Position numbers and translations under genes: made by a program | In this document: positions 30,691-42,300 of the stretch, piece after piece | How the letters are laid out: the number at the start of each line of letters is the position of its first letter | How positions within the stretch are numbered: the first letter of the stretch is position 1 | The notes under the pieces: generated by a model | Databases searched by the model: none | What the model was told of the DNA's origin: nothing | The model's input: the letters and a program-made list of their open reading frames with translations, nothing else | NCBI GenBank assembly: GCA_030849805.1 | Contig: JASANZ010002229.1 | Span: forward strand, 17,761 to 81,760 | Reading direction: 5' to 3' | Origin: Sergeia podlipaevii | Lineage: Eukaryota > Euglenozoa > Kinetoplastea > Trypanosomatida > Trypanosomatidae | DNA length: 64,000 nucleotides

Positions 30691-32397
30691 TTATAGCCCC
30701 ACGGGCTTGCGCTGCTTGCTGTTGCGGAAGTTGGTGTAAATGATCATCTTGATGCGCTTCGAGATGAGTCCAATAAGACTGGTGGGGTCGATGACGCGCC
30801 ACATGGAGTAGAACTCGTCCTTGGCGAGTGGCAGCGCAATCATAGTTGCCTTAGTGAGCAGGTACACTGCCTTCCACATACGCTCGGGGTCGATGAAGAA
30901 CGTCAGCACGTTTGCAAGCTTCGAGGACTCAGGCACGAGGTTACCCTTGGAGCTGTATGGGCCTGACTTAGTCATAATACTGGCAACACCATAAAACATG
31001 ACCTTGTAGTAGTGGCAGATAAGGCTAAGCACGCTGGGCTCAAGACCAGCAAGCAGCGCCATCGGGCCCGACACGCAATCTCCACCGCACACAAAGTAGT
31101 CGAAGCACGCGTCGCGAAGTGGTGCATTGCTGAAGACGTCGTAGAGAGCCCATGAAAGCAAATTGATACAGCAGCTGTGTGCAAAGCGATGACGGCAGTA
31201 GGCAAGAATGCCGTCCTGGATCTTGTCCTCGACCTTCGCCATGTCAGCACTGCTCTGCGGACGCATTTGGGGAATGCACTCAAGATTCTTGGCGATGCGG
31301 AGTGCATCGCGGAAGGCGCACGTCATGCCGCCGCCGGTAAGAGGGTGGCGCTGGTTGTTGTGGTCGCCGAGGCCAACGTACCCCTTAAGCGATGGGAAAG
31401 TGGGTGGGTAACGAGCGACCGGCATGCTGCGCAGGTTGGAGGTGTCGGACGAGACACGCACAAACTCCTCGCGCATGTGCTCAGGGAGGCAAGGCGCAAT
31501 CTCGTTGATGAGCCACTCACTCTGCTTCTCGAGACTAGGCAATGTCGGCTTGTTGTAGTCCACAAGGAAGCGCAGCTCATCATCGTCAAGGCGATATGAG
31601 AGGATGGGCCCAGTCTTGCCAAAAAAGACGGTACCGCGCTGCTCCACGGGCAGCCGCACCTTCTTGAGAATAATGCCGACGAAGTTGGAGTGGTAATCCG
31701 CAGCTGGTGTGTAGTGCTGGTGGCGACCCTTCCACTTAGACATGCCGCCGTCGCACATGATCACAATAGGGGCTGTGGCGGTCTTCTTCACCATGGCAAC
31801 AGTGCCGCTGGGCTTCGGTGGGTCAACCTCAAAGGCGTTGGACGGAACCGTGTAGTCGGCTGCAATGCTGTACTCGATGCCATACGCGCGCTCAAAACCA
31901 GTCAGACCCTCAGTGAGCACAGTGTTCACAGTGCCCTCGAGCATCGTGACGTTCTCGGTACACTTGGTAAACACAAAGCGGCGTAAGTTGTTCACAAACT
32001 CACCAAAGTGAAAAGAGACTCCCTTAGCGCCTTCCTGGTAGGGTAAGTCCACCTGCTTTCCGTTTGTGTCGACCACGAGGTAGCCCTTACACGGCATCCC
32101 CACTGAGGTCGCGCACTCCTCCATGCCCACCTCCTTCAGGGCGTTCAAGCCACCGGGTTGAAGGAGCTCACCAACAATGCGGTCAGGGCGGATAAAGAGA
32201 GTGCGCTCCACCACAAGGACCTTCTTACCCTGATCGGAAAGAGCCTTGGCGACAACGGGGCCAGCAATGCTGCCTCCAACCACGATAGCGTCGTAGTCAT
32301 ACCCTGTGCGTGTGGGGCCGACGTGCACTCTGGACAGGAGGTGATTCAGGTACAGGAGACCTGCAATAGTAAGCACAACAAAGAAAAGAAGCAACAT
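30691..32397 (-). CDS. SQLE: Squalene monooxygenase (squalene epoxidase)
   Basis: A 568-residue FAD-dependent monooxygenase that oxidises squalene to 2,3-oxidosqualene in the sterol pathway at the endoplasmic reticulum; terbinafine targets this enzyme in fungi and kinetoplastids. Seen: an N-terminal membrane anchor (about 1-20), the dinucleotide-binding GGSIAG motif (41-46) within DYDAIVVGGSIAGPVVAKAL, the VVERTL strand end, the PDRIVGELLQPGG substrate-region motif, LDDDELRFLVDYNKP, and the second FAD motif GLGDHNNQRHPLTGGGM, all specific to squalene epoxidases. The C-terminal third contains hydrophobic helices suited to membrane association. The length is normal. The start is supported by a coding-strand pyrimidine tract (32561-32533), an AG at 32515-32514 and no ATG in the 116-base leader. 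Confidence 0.96.
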   Translation of the reverse strand: MLLLFFVVLTIAGLLYLNHLLSRVHVGPTRTGYDYDAIVVGGSIAGPVVAKALSDQGKKVLVVERTLFIRPDRIVGELLQPGGLNALKEVGMEECATSVGMPCKGYLVVDTNGKQVDLPYQEGAKGVSFHFGEFVNNLRRFVFTKCTENVTMLEGTVNTVLTEGLTGFERAYGIEYSIAADYTVPSNAFEVDPPKPSGTVAMVKKTATAPIVIMCDGGMSKWKGRHQHYTPAADYHSNFVGIILKKVRLPVEQRGTVFFGKTGPILSYRLDDDELRFLVDYNKPTLPSLEKQSEWLINEIAPCLPEHMREEFVRVSSDTSNLRSMPVARYPPTFPSLKGYVGLGDHNNQRHPLTGGGMTCAFRDALRIAKNLECIPQMRPQSSADMAKVEDKIQDGILAYCRHRFAHSCCINLLSWALYDVFSNAPLRDACFDYFVCGGDCVSGPMALLAGLEPSVLSLICHYYKVMFYGVASIMTKSGPYSSKGNLVPESSKLANVLTFFIDPERMWKAVYLLTKATMIALPLAKDEFYSMWRVIDPTSLIGLISKRIKMIIYTNFRNSKQRKPVGL

Positions 32398-33435
32398 AGT
32401 TTGCGTATACTTTATGTTGGTACTGTGGCTGCTTTTAATTTGAAGTAAAAATAAATTGGATTCTTATAGTTAGTTCTCTCTCTCTCTCTGTTGAGTGAGA
32501 TTTTGTGTTCCTGCTAGATCGAATGACAACGGAAGAGAAGAAAAGGAAAAAAAAAAAGAGGTGCTCTTCTAAGTGGATACTACCAAACTATTTTGCCTCT
32601 TAAAGAGCAAAGCGTGCAATATACGGTAATAAGGTAGTGAGCTACTGCTCTCTTTTCAAAAAGGGCAAGCCTTAAGAAACTAAATAACTAAGTAAAGGGG
32701 AAAAAAGAAGTATTGATGAAACTGATAGCAAAAACTAACTTCACACTAAAAGAAAAAGAAAAAAGCGAGACAAAGAAAAAGAAAACAAAAATTTCAACTT
32801 ACCTATACAAGCCACCACTTCTAACTTCAACGATTTTTTTTCTTTTGAAGGGGGAAGAAATAGAAGTCAACCGCTTTGAGAGAGAGAGAGTGGCACAGTG
32901 AAAGCATTGAGTTCCATCATCCCAAAGAAAAGCATTATACCACATGAGATGCATATTTTTTTTCTTACTTATTTTTCCCCCACACTGAAATAGTCCTTCG
33001 CACCTGCAAAAGAGGCACGTATCACACTGCCACACTCAACACGTGTCAAAGGATCAAAGCAATAGACAGGAAATGAAAGAGAAGCATCTGACCAGCAATA
33101 CGTGAAAGCACATCTATAGAACAAAAGAAAAAAAAAACTGCAAGCGTGCACTCCCGTGAATGTAACCTTTCGCTTACCTCTATGATATCGTAGCCGCACA
33201 TGTGCAAACAAACCCACTCACAAAAGCACGCATGCGCGCAGAGAACAAATTCCCATCAAAAAAAAAAAAAAAAGTAGCAGCAACCAGCAACGCTATACAA
33301 TACCGCCTTTGCCTTGCCTGTGTTTGCATGCATGTGATGTACTAAGCGTTTCTTCTAGTTATCTATGCTCGTGAATTATAATTTTTTTCTTAAAGTGTAA
33401 AATAAAAAAGAAAAAAAACATGTATAGAACAGCTT
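32398..33435. other. Intergenic region between squalene monooxygenase and POLI genes
   Basis: About 1.0 kb. It holds a (CT)n run at about 32476-32489 (GA on the coding strand, so not a splice tract), the acceptor tract at 32533-32561 and poly(A) near 33258-33273. No gene is supported. Confidence 0.6.
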
Positions 33436-36400
33436 CTATAGGGCGGTTTCCTCCATGATGGGCCGTAGCGTACCCATATTCTCTCCTGCGACGACATCGC
33501 AAGGAAAGTCAACCGTCACATTCATCTCTGGGTACAACTCATTCAACACGACGCGCACGCTATTCATCACCATCTCCACATCCTTGGCGACCTCACGATA
33601 AATGGACACATGTGAATCTACCCACACACAATCGTGGACGGTGTTCGTGAGCACCGCCAGACCGTTGTAGTTGTCTCGCTCATAAAAGTGCCGCCATAGT
33701 CGTCCAAGGATAATCTGCACTATCTCACCCGCAAAACCCTGCACCGGATAGTTCTTAAGGTGTGTCGGGGAGAAGTTCGTGGACTTGCGCGCCGCCAGTT
33801 GCTCTCGCAGCATGCCCTGGGGCACGTCAGACTCCGTAAAGACGTACCGACTGCCTGTTAGCACAGGGAACAAACCCTTGAAGAACTGGTGGCCTCGCAC
33901 GTTGCGAGCGCCATTCTGCAAAGACGCATCATAGTTGTTGGCAGAAAGAGTCACCATACTATTGAAAACGTCGACATTTCGGTACGTCTCGCGCTCCTTT
34001 TCGATGAGCATGCGCACTTGATCCTGCGTTAGACCCGTGCTCACGCTGATCATCTTGGCGCCAGCACCATATTGGCGCTGGAATGAAAAGATCTTCGCCT
34101 GTTGACGCAGCTTCACAAACCCAGGCTCCTTATTCTTCTTGGCACGCTGAAGCACCTCCGTGTACTTGAGATCCGGTCGCATCATGGTCACACGCTTGCA
34201 GTGAAAATCCACGTTGTGCCGCAAGTCATCAAGCATCTGCTCATCACGCGCCAGCACAGCTAGCGCCACGACCTCCAGCTGTGAGTAATCTGCCTCAATG
34301 CACATGCCCTCGCTGCCGTACCTGCTAATAAACATATCGCGCAGACTCGACTTGTCCTCCTTTGGAATATTTTGGCAGTTAGGATTCGCGCTGCTGAGCC
34401 GTCCCGTGTTTGTCTTGTTGTGAATGAGTTCGTGGTGAATGCAGCTGTCAATGGAATGCACCAGCGAAACCATCCCGGTGCCGCCATCGGTGCTCTCGTA
34501 GTACGTGCCAATAAGCTTCTCAAGGCCACGCAGCTCCAGAATGGTGCTCGCGGTCTGGTCGCCGTGCGTCTTCTTGAAGTAATTGAGAGTATCCTCGCCG
34601 ACCTGCAGCTGGCGTGTACTGGCTCCACGGAAGCGCCGCATGATCTGCTCTGCCTCCAACTCATTGGGTACATATCTAGACAGGCGACCTGCAATGTTCA
34701 CCTCCACCACATCGTCGTGCGCACACGCGACAGCAAAGCAGTCGTACGGCGAAGAGATCGTCTTACCAACAAGGCACATCAGCGACAACCGCTTCCGCTC
34801 CGCATCAGAAAGGGAGTTGTAGTACCCCACAAAGGCGCGTCTCTGGCGCAGAAGAACGGGCAGGTCATCATCGTTGCGTGTCGCTTCGTTCTTCTTCAGC
34901 TTTTTCCTTGGTGCTGCGTCACCAGCCATGCCTTCATGCTGCAGGGCCTCGTTGGCGATGTGCATCATGACATCAATGTAGTAGTTACACCACTCTTCTG
35001 GCTTCATGGAGGCCTCCTGGCGCAGCATCGCGCGTGATGCGGAGGCCAGTGTCACCTTGGACCGGTTCTTCAGCTGGGGAAGTGCCTTTGCTGGAATCAC
35101 CTGCGCAGCAGCAGCAGCAGCGCCGCCGCTTGCCTTGCCCTTACCTTTGCCCTTCCGCTCCGCAGCGCCGTCAGGACCATACAGGTGCTTATAGTACGCC
35201 ACTGTGGAAACAGTGTCGGCGAGAGTGATGCTGTACCGCTTCTCTGCTTCTTCCAGCACTGCACCTCCACCAACGGCACTCACACCAGAGTGCTGCTCCA
35301 CGTAAACCGCCAAGGACGGCTCAGACTGCAGCAGCTGGCTGAAAGAAAAGGCAGCGTCGCGCGCAAAAATAGTCACCTGCGCCTCCACAAACGCAGTCTT
35401 TTCGTAGGAGGTCTCCTCTTCTGCGGGGACAATCATCTCCGTGTGCTTTCTCACCTGTGCCGCGATAAACTGTTCCAGTTGCACAGCCTTGTTGCCGCTG
35501 GTGATGGTAACTGACTCGCCAGTGATGGGATTCTTCACGAACAGCTTGCTGATAGTGTTGTCCGCGGTGGGCGTCATCGCAGCAAAGAGAAAGAGGTGGC
35601 GCCGAGGCAGCAAGTTGGCGAGGGCGGAAATTTCTCCACGCCTGGATGTATCCGCGCGGGGGATGGACACCGCCTCTCGCTGGAGCGAATCAATCATGGT
35701 GGAGCTCTTGCGAAAGTTGGCTTGCTTCATGTACGCCTCGAAGTACCCCTTAAAGACTCGAGTGCCCTTCTCAGCCGTGACACCCGCCATGATGGCGCAG
35801 TCACCAACACCGAGCACGTGCACCGGAGGCCGTAGAAACACGCCATTAGGGTACTGATCCACTGGAAAATTCTCTTTTGACAAAAACAGAGTGTGGCGGT
35901 CGAACGACTCGCCAGTGAGAATCTTGCTCTCGCGCGCGTTGGTATTGAGCTTCAGCTTTCCGCCAAAAAAAAAGGCAATGAGATGCTGGTTGGACGACCA
36001 GTTAAAAAACTTGTGGCAGTCCGCTGGGATCTCAGCGGGGATGGCGGTCGCGAGATGCCGTCGCAAGTCGGTCACCTTGGTCATAAGCTCGTTGCTCTGC
36101 GTCGCCGCCAGCTCCACGTTTGTCTTGAGCCCGTTGTACTCCATCTCTGTCGTGCACAGCAAGCCCTCCATGCGTGCGACACAGATAATTGCCTGCCGCT
36201 GCTGCACTGCCCTCTCCAAGTGTTTACGGAAGATGAGCTCGGTGTTCTCTAGATCGCCGTGTAGGTACTCAGTCAGTGTAGGGTACGGGATTTCATACGT
36301 CTCCTTACCCTCCGCCCACGCGCGCTTCACCTCGTCCAGCTTTGGCGTATTCCCTCCGTAGCTCTTGGCAACGTCCTCAAGACCAGCACCGTGGCCCAGC

Positions 36401-38472
36401 TTCACCTCTTGACCTGTCAGCAGATACTCCCCGTACATGGTATCCCAGATCTTTCCGCCCCTTTTCAAGAACCTGCGCAGCTCCTGATCGCGCCATATTT
36501 GCAGCAAGTCGAACTTAATGTTGTGCCCCACAATCACATCGTACTCGTCCAGCGGCGGCAGAAAGAGGGAATGCTTAGACGACTGCTCCACGAGCTGAGT
36601 GACGCTCGTCACGGCTGGATCGTCGTAGCGCAGTGCAATACTTCTGTCAAGATACCGACGCGGCATGAACACATTCCCTTTGTAGTCGCGCGCGCCAGAT
36701 AACACGACAAAGTTCTCCTTTGTGAAGGGGTTGGCAATGCGCTTGTAGCGTCGAATTGTAGACGTCTCTAGATCGACAATCAAATAGCGGCGCAGGCCAT
36801 CTGCAGCCTGCTGCTCCCGTTTCAGGCGCTCGGGGTTATCGTATATTGTTGCACGCCACTGCTGCAGGCCGAACACGACCTCCGCGTCGTTGATGTTCAC
36901 TTTGTTGAGGAAAGTGGCATTCGTGACACTCTGCACGGGGTTATCGCGCTGTTCAGCAGATAGCTTCTCCACCAAGGCAAGCGCCTCTGGACCCGGTTGT
37001 TGTAGGGGGATGCTATTGGCTGCACTTACGATGGCAGGTGCAACTTTCTGTAGGCGATCAGAAAACAGCTTGTTCGCAAGTGCGGTGAAGCAGCACTGCA
37101 AGTAGCGATCCTGCTTCTCCTCGTCCTTCCGCAGGTGCTTTTCAGTAAAGCAATTGGCGCGAATAATGTTCCACGTGCCGCGCGGGTCGGCCTCATCTGT
37201 GACGCCAGTGGCCACGCTGTGTCCACCAAAGTAAGGCGCGAGGCTCGATATCTCGGCAACAAAAAATGGGCTCTTGGGTCTGCACGTGCGGGCAAAAGCC
37301 ACTAGCTGCGCGGATCTCGTGCGCGCCGTGGGCACAAAAAGAGAAATGGCAGAGCTTCCCTCGCCATACAGAAGAGTTGTCAAGGTGTTCAGCTTCGATG
37401 CCTCCTCGGCAAGGCTGCGAATCATGTGCACCGACTGTGCCCTCTTCTGGGCATCGTAGATGGTAACGATCATTGTATAGCCTTCTGAAATAGTTCCCTT
37501 GCCAACACGAACGTTAATGTCCACCACAAACACGTTGACGGCCTTGACAACGCGACGTACAATCTGATCAATAGGGTTAAGAGCCTTGCGGCTACCAGGC
37601 GTGCCGAAGCGTCGATGCACATTGAGCAGCACTGACCATCCCATGAGGGCATTGCGTACAGCGCCGGGTTTGTTGACGCTCGCGGCTCCAACAAACGCTC
37701 CGGTCGCAGCGTCGAAGACAGTCGCGTCCATCACTGAGGCATCAAACGTCTTGTGAGTGAGAAGAAAGGCCGCCTCCTCCAGACTACCTGGTAGATCGAC
37801 CCCGCGCACAACCTCCTGCTGTGCGCGAAATGCAAGATACGTGATGCCCCAGGAGTCAGGCGACACCACTATCCGCTTTCGCACCTTCTCGATGAGAGTT
37901 CGTGTTGCCACCCTAAGTTCTGGTGAAGCGTCATTCGCAAAGAGCAAACCAGCAATGTAGTCGTCTGTAACGCACTTCTCAAGCCACATGGCTACCTTCC
38001 ATAATAAATTCACTGGAGCCACCACGCACTCATTAGTGGTTGCTGAGTACAGAGCGTAGCTCCCACTGGCGGCGTCATAGGCAATGGTGAGGATGCAATA
38101 CTGTGCCTTGGCAAGAAGAAGCTTTGTGTCCACGTCACTAACTGCGCTGGTGAAGGGATTCTGACGCCCTGGATACACCGAGATATCACCTGTGCCGGGT
38201 TGCTCTCTATTGCCACTCCTCTGGTGTTTGTCTCGCAGAGACGCAGACGACACTGGCGCCGCTGCATGCATAGTAGCAAAGGAAGGGGAGGAGGCACGCG
38301 CACATCTATTTGTGCAACTACGTGATAGGCATCTGGACTGCACGACAATAGCGCTAGTGGCCAGCGCCACGTGCCATAGTGGTGATCGCCACCGCACTGA
38401 AGAAACGGCTGCTACAGCGTAAGCATGGCCAGCTCCTCGCCCGCTGCTTGATAGGACACAACGGCGAAGCAT
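33436..38472 (-). CDS. Mitochondrial (kinetoplast) DNA polymerase I-like protein with 3'-5' exonuclease domain
   Basis: A 1678-residue family A DNA polymerase. Kinetoplastids have several such mitochondrial enzymes (POLIA to POLID). The size and the presence of an exonuclease domain suit the large POLIC or POLID forms better than POLIA. The N-terminus (MLRRCVLSSSGRGAGHAYA) is a plausible mitochondrial presequence. Residues up to about 550 are a large unassigned region. The DnaQ-like exonuclease shows YLIVDLETS (about 560), VGHNIKFDLLQ (about 641) and a late YLHGDLENTE motif (about 735). The polymerase domain has motif A EADYSQLEVVALA (about 1391), motif B RQQAKIFSFQRQYGAG (about 1455) and motif C VHDCVWVDS (about 1609). 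Motif C reads HDC where bacterial Pol I has HDE; the catalytic Asp is kept. Role: kinetoplast DNA replication or maintenance. Candidate acceptor AG at 38578-38577, leader about 104 bases without ATG. Confidence 0.92.
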   Translation of the reverse strand: MLRRCVLSSSGRGAGHAYAVAAVSSVRWRSPLWHVALATSAIVVQSRCLSRSCTNRCARASSPSFATMHAAAPVSSASLRDKHQRSGNREQPGTGDISVYPGRQNPFTSAVSDVDTKLLLAKAQYCILTIAYDAASGSYALYSATTNECVVAPVNLLWKVAMWLEKCVTDDYIAGLLFANDASPELRVATRTLIEKVRKRIVVSPDSWGITYLAFRAQQEVVRGVDLPGSLEEAAFLLTHKTFDASVMDATVFDAATGAFVGAASVNKPGAVRNALMGWSVLLNVHRRFGTPGSRKALNPIDQIVRRVVKAVNVFVVDINVRVGKGTISEGYTMIVTIYDAQKRAQSVHMIRSLAEEASKLNTLTTLLYGEGSSAISLFVPTARTRSAQLVAFARTCRPKSPFFVAEISSLAPYFGGHSVATGVTDEADPRGTWNIIRANCFTEKHLRKDEEKQDRYLQCCFTALANKLFSDRLQKVAPAIVSAANSIPLQQPGPEALALVEKLSAEQRDNPVQSVTNATFLNKVNINDAEVVFGLQQWRATIYDNPERLKREQQAADGLRRYLIVDLETSTIRRYKRIANPFTKENFVVLSGARDYKGNVFMPRRYLDRSIALRYDDPAVTSVTQLVEQSSKHSLFLPPLDEYDVIVGHNIKFDLLQIWRDQELRRFLKRGGKIWDTMYGEYLLTGQEVKLGHGAGLEDVAKSYGGNTPKLDEVKRAWAEGKETYEIPYPTLTEYLHGDLENTELIFRKHLERAVQQRQAIICVARMEGLLCTTEMEYNGLKTNVELAATQSNELMTKVTDLRRHLATAIPAEIPADCHKFFNWSSNQHLIAFFFGGKLKLNTNARESKILTGESFDRHTLFLSKENFPVDQYPNGVFLRPPVHVLGVGDCAIMAGVTAEKGTRVFKGYFEAYMKQANFRKSSTMIDSLQREAVSIPRADTSRRGEISALANLLPRRHLFLFAAMTPTADNTISKLFVKNPITGESVTITSGNKAVQLEQFIAAQVRKHTEMIVPAEEETSYEKTAFVEAQVTIFARDAAFSFSQLLQSEPSLAVYVEQHSGVSAVGGGAVLEEAEKRYSITLADTVSTVAYYKHLYGPDGAAERKGKGKGKASGGAAAAAAQVIPAKALPQLKNRSKVTLASASRAMLRQEASMKPEEWCNYYIDVMMHIANEALQHEGMAGDAAPRKKLKKNEATRNDDDLPVLLRQRRAFVGYYNSLSDAERKRLSLMCLVGKTISSPYDCFAVACAHDDVVEVNIAGRLSRYVPNELEAEQIMRRFRGASTRQLQVGEDTLNYFKKTHGDQTASTILELRGLEKLIGTYYESTDGGTGMVSLVHSIDSCIHHELIHNKTNTGRLSSANPNCQNIPKEDKSSLRDMFISRYGSEGMCIEADYSQLEVVALAVLARDEQMLDDLRHNVDFHCKRVTMMRPDLKYTEVLQRAKKNKEPGFVKLRQQAKIFSFQRQYGAGAKMISVSTGLTQDQVRMLIEKERETYRNVDVFNSMVTLSANNYDASLQNGARNVRGHQFFKGLFPVLTGSRYVFTESDVPQGMLREQLAARKSTNFSPTHLKNYPVQGFAGEIVQIILGRLWRHFYERDNYNGLAVLTNTVHDCVWVDSHVSIYREVAKDVEMVMNSVRVVLNELYPEMNVTVDFPCDVVAGENMGTLRPIMEETAL

Positions 38473-39305
38473 TCAAGTGTGCGAATTTGCCCTTTTTTTA
38501 TCCTCTATGATGACGCGTAGGAAGGTGCTTATATATGTAAATGTGTATTGTGTGTATGTCCCTCCTTTCCCTTTTACTATGATAATGAAAAAAAAAAAAA
38601 AGAAATACAATCTGCACAGACACTAACCAAAAGTGTCTGTTTTTTTTTTTTTGCGCTGCTAAGTCAGAGCGAAGGGTTTATAAAAAAGGAGAAGGGAGAA
38701 AACACAAGAGGGAGAGCAGCGCGGATGGACAAGATGATAAAACACAGAGGAACAGAAAATGTTGTCTCACCAAGGGACGTATTGAACATCTAGGGTACAA
38801 AGAAGCAGACAAAACTCCTTCGCTCTCTCAGTGTGTACATAGAGATATGTGTATTTGTGTATGGCATAATTGGAGATAACCGTAAATACATCGTGCACAG
38901 TAATAATAATAATAATAATAGTAGTAAAAGATATATGAGCACTGTAGTAAATACATTGTTGTGCACCTTTTTTTGTGGGTGTGCTCTCTAGCGTACTACG
39001 CTAAATAGTGGATATGATGTCTATGTATAGAAAACCAAGAAGAAAAAAAAGAAAAGTAGTGACCTTGCGCAAAGACAACAATAGGTAGACAAAAGAAAAA
39101 GCAGCTCTAGTCTAGGGTGCACTCTTTCTCTCTACTCAGCCGTCCGCCGCGAATAAGTAGCCGGAGCCAGCAGCAGCAAAAACAATAACCATACTGATAA
39201 AGAACGGAAGCAAAGAAATACCACATGCCCGAGTAACAAAAAAAAAAAGAGGCAGGTGTACATCGGCAGACACACACTCTCTCTTTATCAGCTGCCATAC
39301 AATCT
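38473..39305. other. Intergenic region between POLI and dynein genes
   Basis: About 0.83 kb with (TAA)n at about 38901-38920, a T run at 38640-38652 and a polypurine tract (38588-38606) that is the coding-strand pyrimidine tract for POLI. No gene is supported. Confidence 0.6.
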
Positions 39306-42300
39306 TTACTCCACCACATCGAGCAAGAGACCAACGCCGGCGATCACCCACTTGCGCGCCGGCTGCTTGGACTTGAGGAAGAAGCCCACGATGTAGCCAG
39401 GTCCACGAGCCTGTGTCTTATACATTGGGCACTCATACTGATCTCGGCGGTCAATCTTGTTCAATGGAAGAGAGCGGACCTGCATGATAGGCATCTTGGG
39501 GTAGAGTTCCTTGAGGCGGCTATCTTCAATGCACCCTGCGGTGGTATCCCAGCGAGCTCCCTCCATGGACATACCGCAGACGTAGCAACCATCACGTGCG
39601 TTGGTATCGATCTGATCGGCAGACTTCTTGAGCACATCGACGACGAGCGCCATCTGATCGAGATCAAAGCTGTTGATGATAGAGGTGGTCTGCATAATGG
39701 CCGTGAGGAACGACATGGGGTTGAAGAAGTGGGCAATGTTGGTCACCTTGGGAGTCTGCAGATCCACGTTCCAGCTCATCAGCTGCTCATTACGCGCGAT
39801 AAAGTTCTCCACCCATGAGCCAAGCATGCGCTGCGACATGAACGAAACGCGTGCCCACTGATCTGGCATCTTGTCAAGGAAAATCTGGTCAAAAAGCTCC
39901 TGCATAGAGGCGGTCATGGAAAGGGCACCCTTAAGGCCGAGATCAAGCTCCTCAAGGGTGGCCTTGAGGGTGGCAATAAGCAAGTTCATGCGCTCGCTCT
40001 CCTGGTAGAAGACGTGCTGCTGTGGCGTGCGATCCTCCTCCAGGCGCTCAGAGAGATCTTGGAGGTTGTGCGGCTCAGGGAGCCGCTCGCGGATCTCGTC
40101 GATCTTCTGTTGCACAATGTCCTGGGGGCTGAGCATGTCGCCGCCACTGTGCTTCTTGGGTTGCAGCTCGTTAATCGTCCGAAAGAGCACCTCTGCCTGT
40201 GTCGTGCGGTAGTTGATCTCGGCGTTAGGGTGCAGGCCGTACAGGAGCGGCGACTCCGTCGGGAAGTCTTCTGCTTCTGTAAGCCACTGAATGTACTCCG
40301 CGTAAGACATGGGAGAAGGCACGCTGATGCCAGGAGCCAGCTGGAGGCCGTCACAGCACTCGGGGATGAGGTAACTCTGCAGGTAGGCCATACACAGCAC
40401 GCGATCCCAGTCATCCGTAATGTGACCGCCATACATAATCTCGCCAAAGACGTAGCGCAGATCTTCCCACGGCACCTTCGGGCGATCCTCAATGTAGTTC
40501 GCAGCCACCTCCATGCACGTCGTCAAGTCACCAGAGTTGAAAGGGTAGCCACGGTTCCAGCCCAGAGGACCAAACTTCTTGCGCTCCACCACAACGGCAT
40601 GGAAGAAGCACATGGAAAACATGATGCAGCGGTACTCAGTAGGCTTCGCGCTACGCTCCCACGGTTCGTCGCTGAAGTTGGTCACAGCGCGAACAATGTT
40701 CTGGCGAATACCCGTCGGTGGCTCAGAGGTCAGTTTCACGGACCGCTGCAAGACACCAATTGGGATCACCTGCGATGGCTCGGCGCTCAGGAAGACACGG
40801 AAATCGCGGTGGCCCTTCTGTCCCTCGAAAGGAATCTCGTCATCAGCAACCTCGATTTCCTCCACCTCCGGCTCCTTTTCTTCGTCGTCGGTCTCGCCAT
40901 CAGATCCACCGGTGGTAGAGCCCTTCTCACCTCCCTCACCAGCGGCGCCATTATCGCCATCGACCTTTGCAGTCGAGTCCTCAATGTTGCCCTTCTCATC
41001 GTCGCCCTTAGACTCTGCCCGCGCCGCGCGCGCCGCTGCGAGTTCACCTGCCTTACGCTCAGTAATCTCCTTGCGGAGCTGGCCAACGCGCGTGTACGTC
41101 TCCGCATACTGATCAAGACGGCGCTCCAGCGTGCGCAGCCACTTCTCGACAAGGTGGATGTTGTTCAGAAGTGCCCAGCCGCCCTCGGCAAAGCACTTGT
41201 CCAGCGCGCGATCCGCCACAATTTCCTGACCCTGCCCGAGAGACACGTTGTAGAGCTTCTCGTTGTCGTATGTAAAACCCAACTTGCGACCGAGCTCTTC
41301 GATCGACTTCAGGGGATCCACACCAGGAGAGAGAATGAAGAAGAGTGGCGTAGTCGTGCTGGAATTGAGGAACGACACGGATATATCCACGGCCTGGTCA
41401 GAAACAAAAAAGCGGCCAATACTCGCGCTTACAAACATCTCCAGTGCGGCCGTCAAACGATCAGGACGCAGGCAGCGCAGCACAAGCAGCCGCTGAAAGT
41501 CCGTCAGGTTCTTCCAATCTGTCGGCATCTTCTCCAGCTCAGGCTTCTCCGTTTCACACCACTGGAACCAGCGATTGTTCTCGGCCATATCTGAAGGCAG
41601 CACGTTGAACTCAGGCGTGGTGCCCTCGATCTCAGCCAGCGCCTGCACCGCATCCCAGTTGGGCTGCGGACACCACTCCACTACCGTCTCAGGACGCTCC
41701 ACGCCTGTCTTTTTCCTGCCACGCAGCAAGAAGTCAAGCTGCTTTGCGTCAATCTCACTCCGCTTACCAAGAATAGCAAAGGTGAGAAGGCTGGAGAAGA
41801 TAAGCTTGTGGCGCTCAAACAGGCCACGCGACACATACGCGAAGACACTCTCGGTAATGCTCTGCATGACGTTCTGAACACGCTTCAGCACATCCTTCTT
41901 ATTCTCTGGCTGCGGTGCAATCACAAGAGCCTTATTGAAGACAACCATGAACGTCTCGAGCGAGTACTGGTACATGTGGTCGATCTTCCAAAGCTGATCG
42001 ATCTGGAAGAAAAGGAGCGAGCCGCGAACGGCGACGTCCGTGTAGCGCAGACGATTCTGAGCAATATCCTTCTGTGTGGCGGTAGCCAGCGCAAAAGATG
42101 CATTAATGTCCTTCGCCTTCTTCTTGGTGTTCTCGAGATTCTCAATGAGAGCAACGTTCTCCAGAATATCGCCAGTAGCGTTCGTCAGCTCATACAGGAG
42201 GCCATCCTCGCACTGCTGCAGCTCAATGGTCATGGTGTTCATCTGGCGCAACAGGGTACCACGCTTCTTCTCAAGATCGGGGCGTTCCTGACTAACAACC

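Noticed and set aside
40014..41594. 526-codon plus-strand open frame inside the dynein gene
   Set aside because: It is an antisense shadow of a GC-biased coding region. The opposite strand encodes an unmistakable dynein motor.
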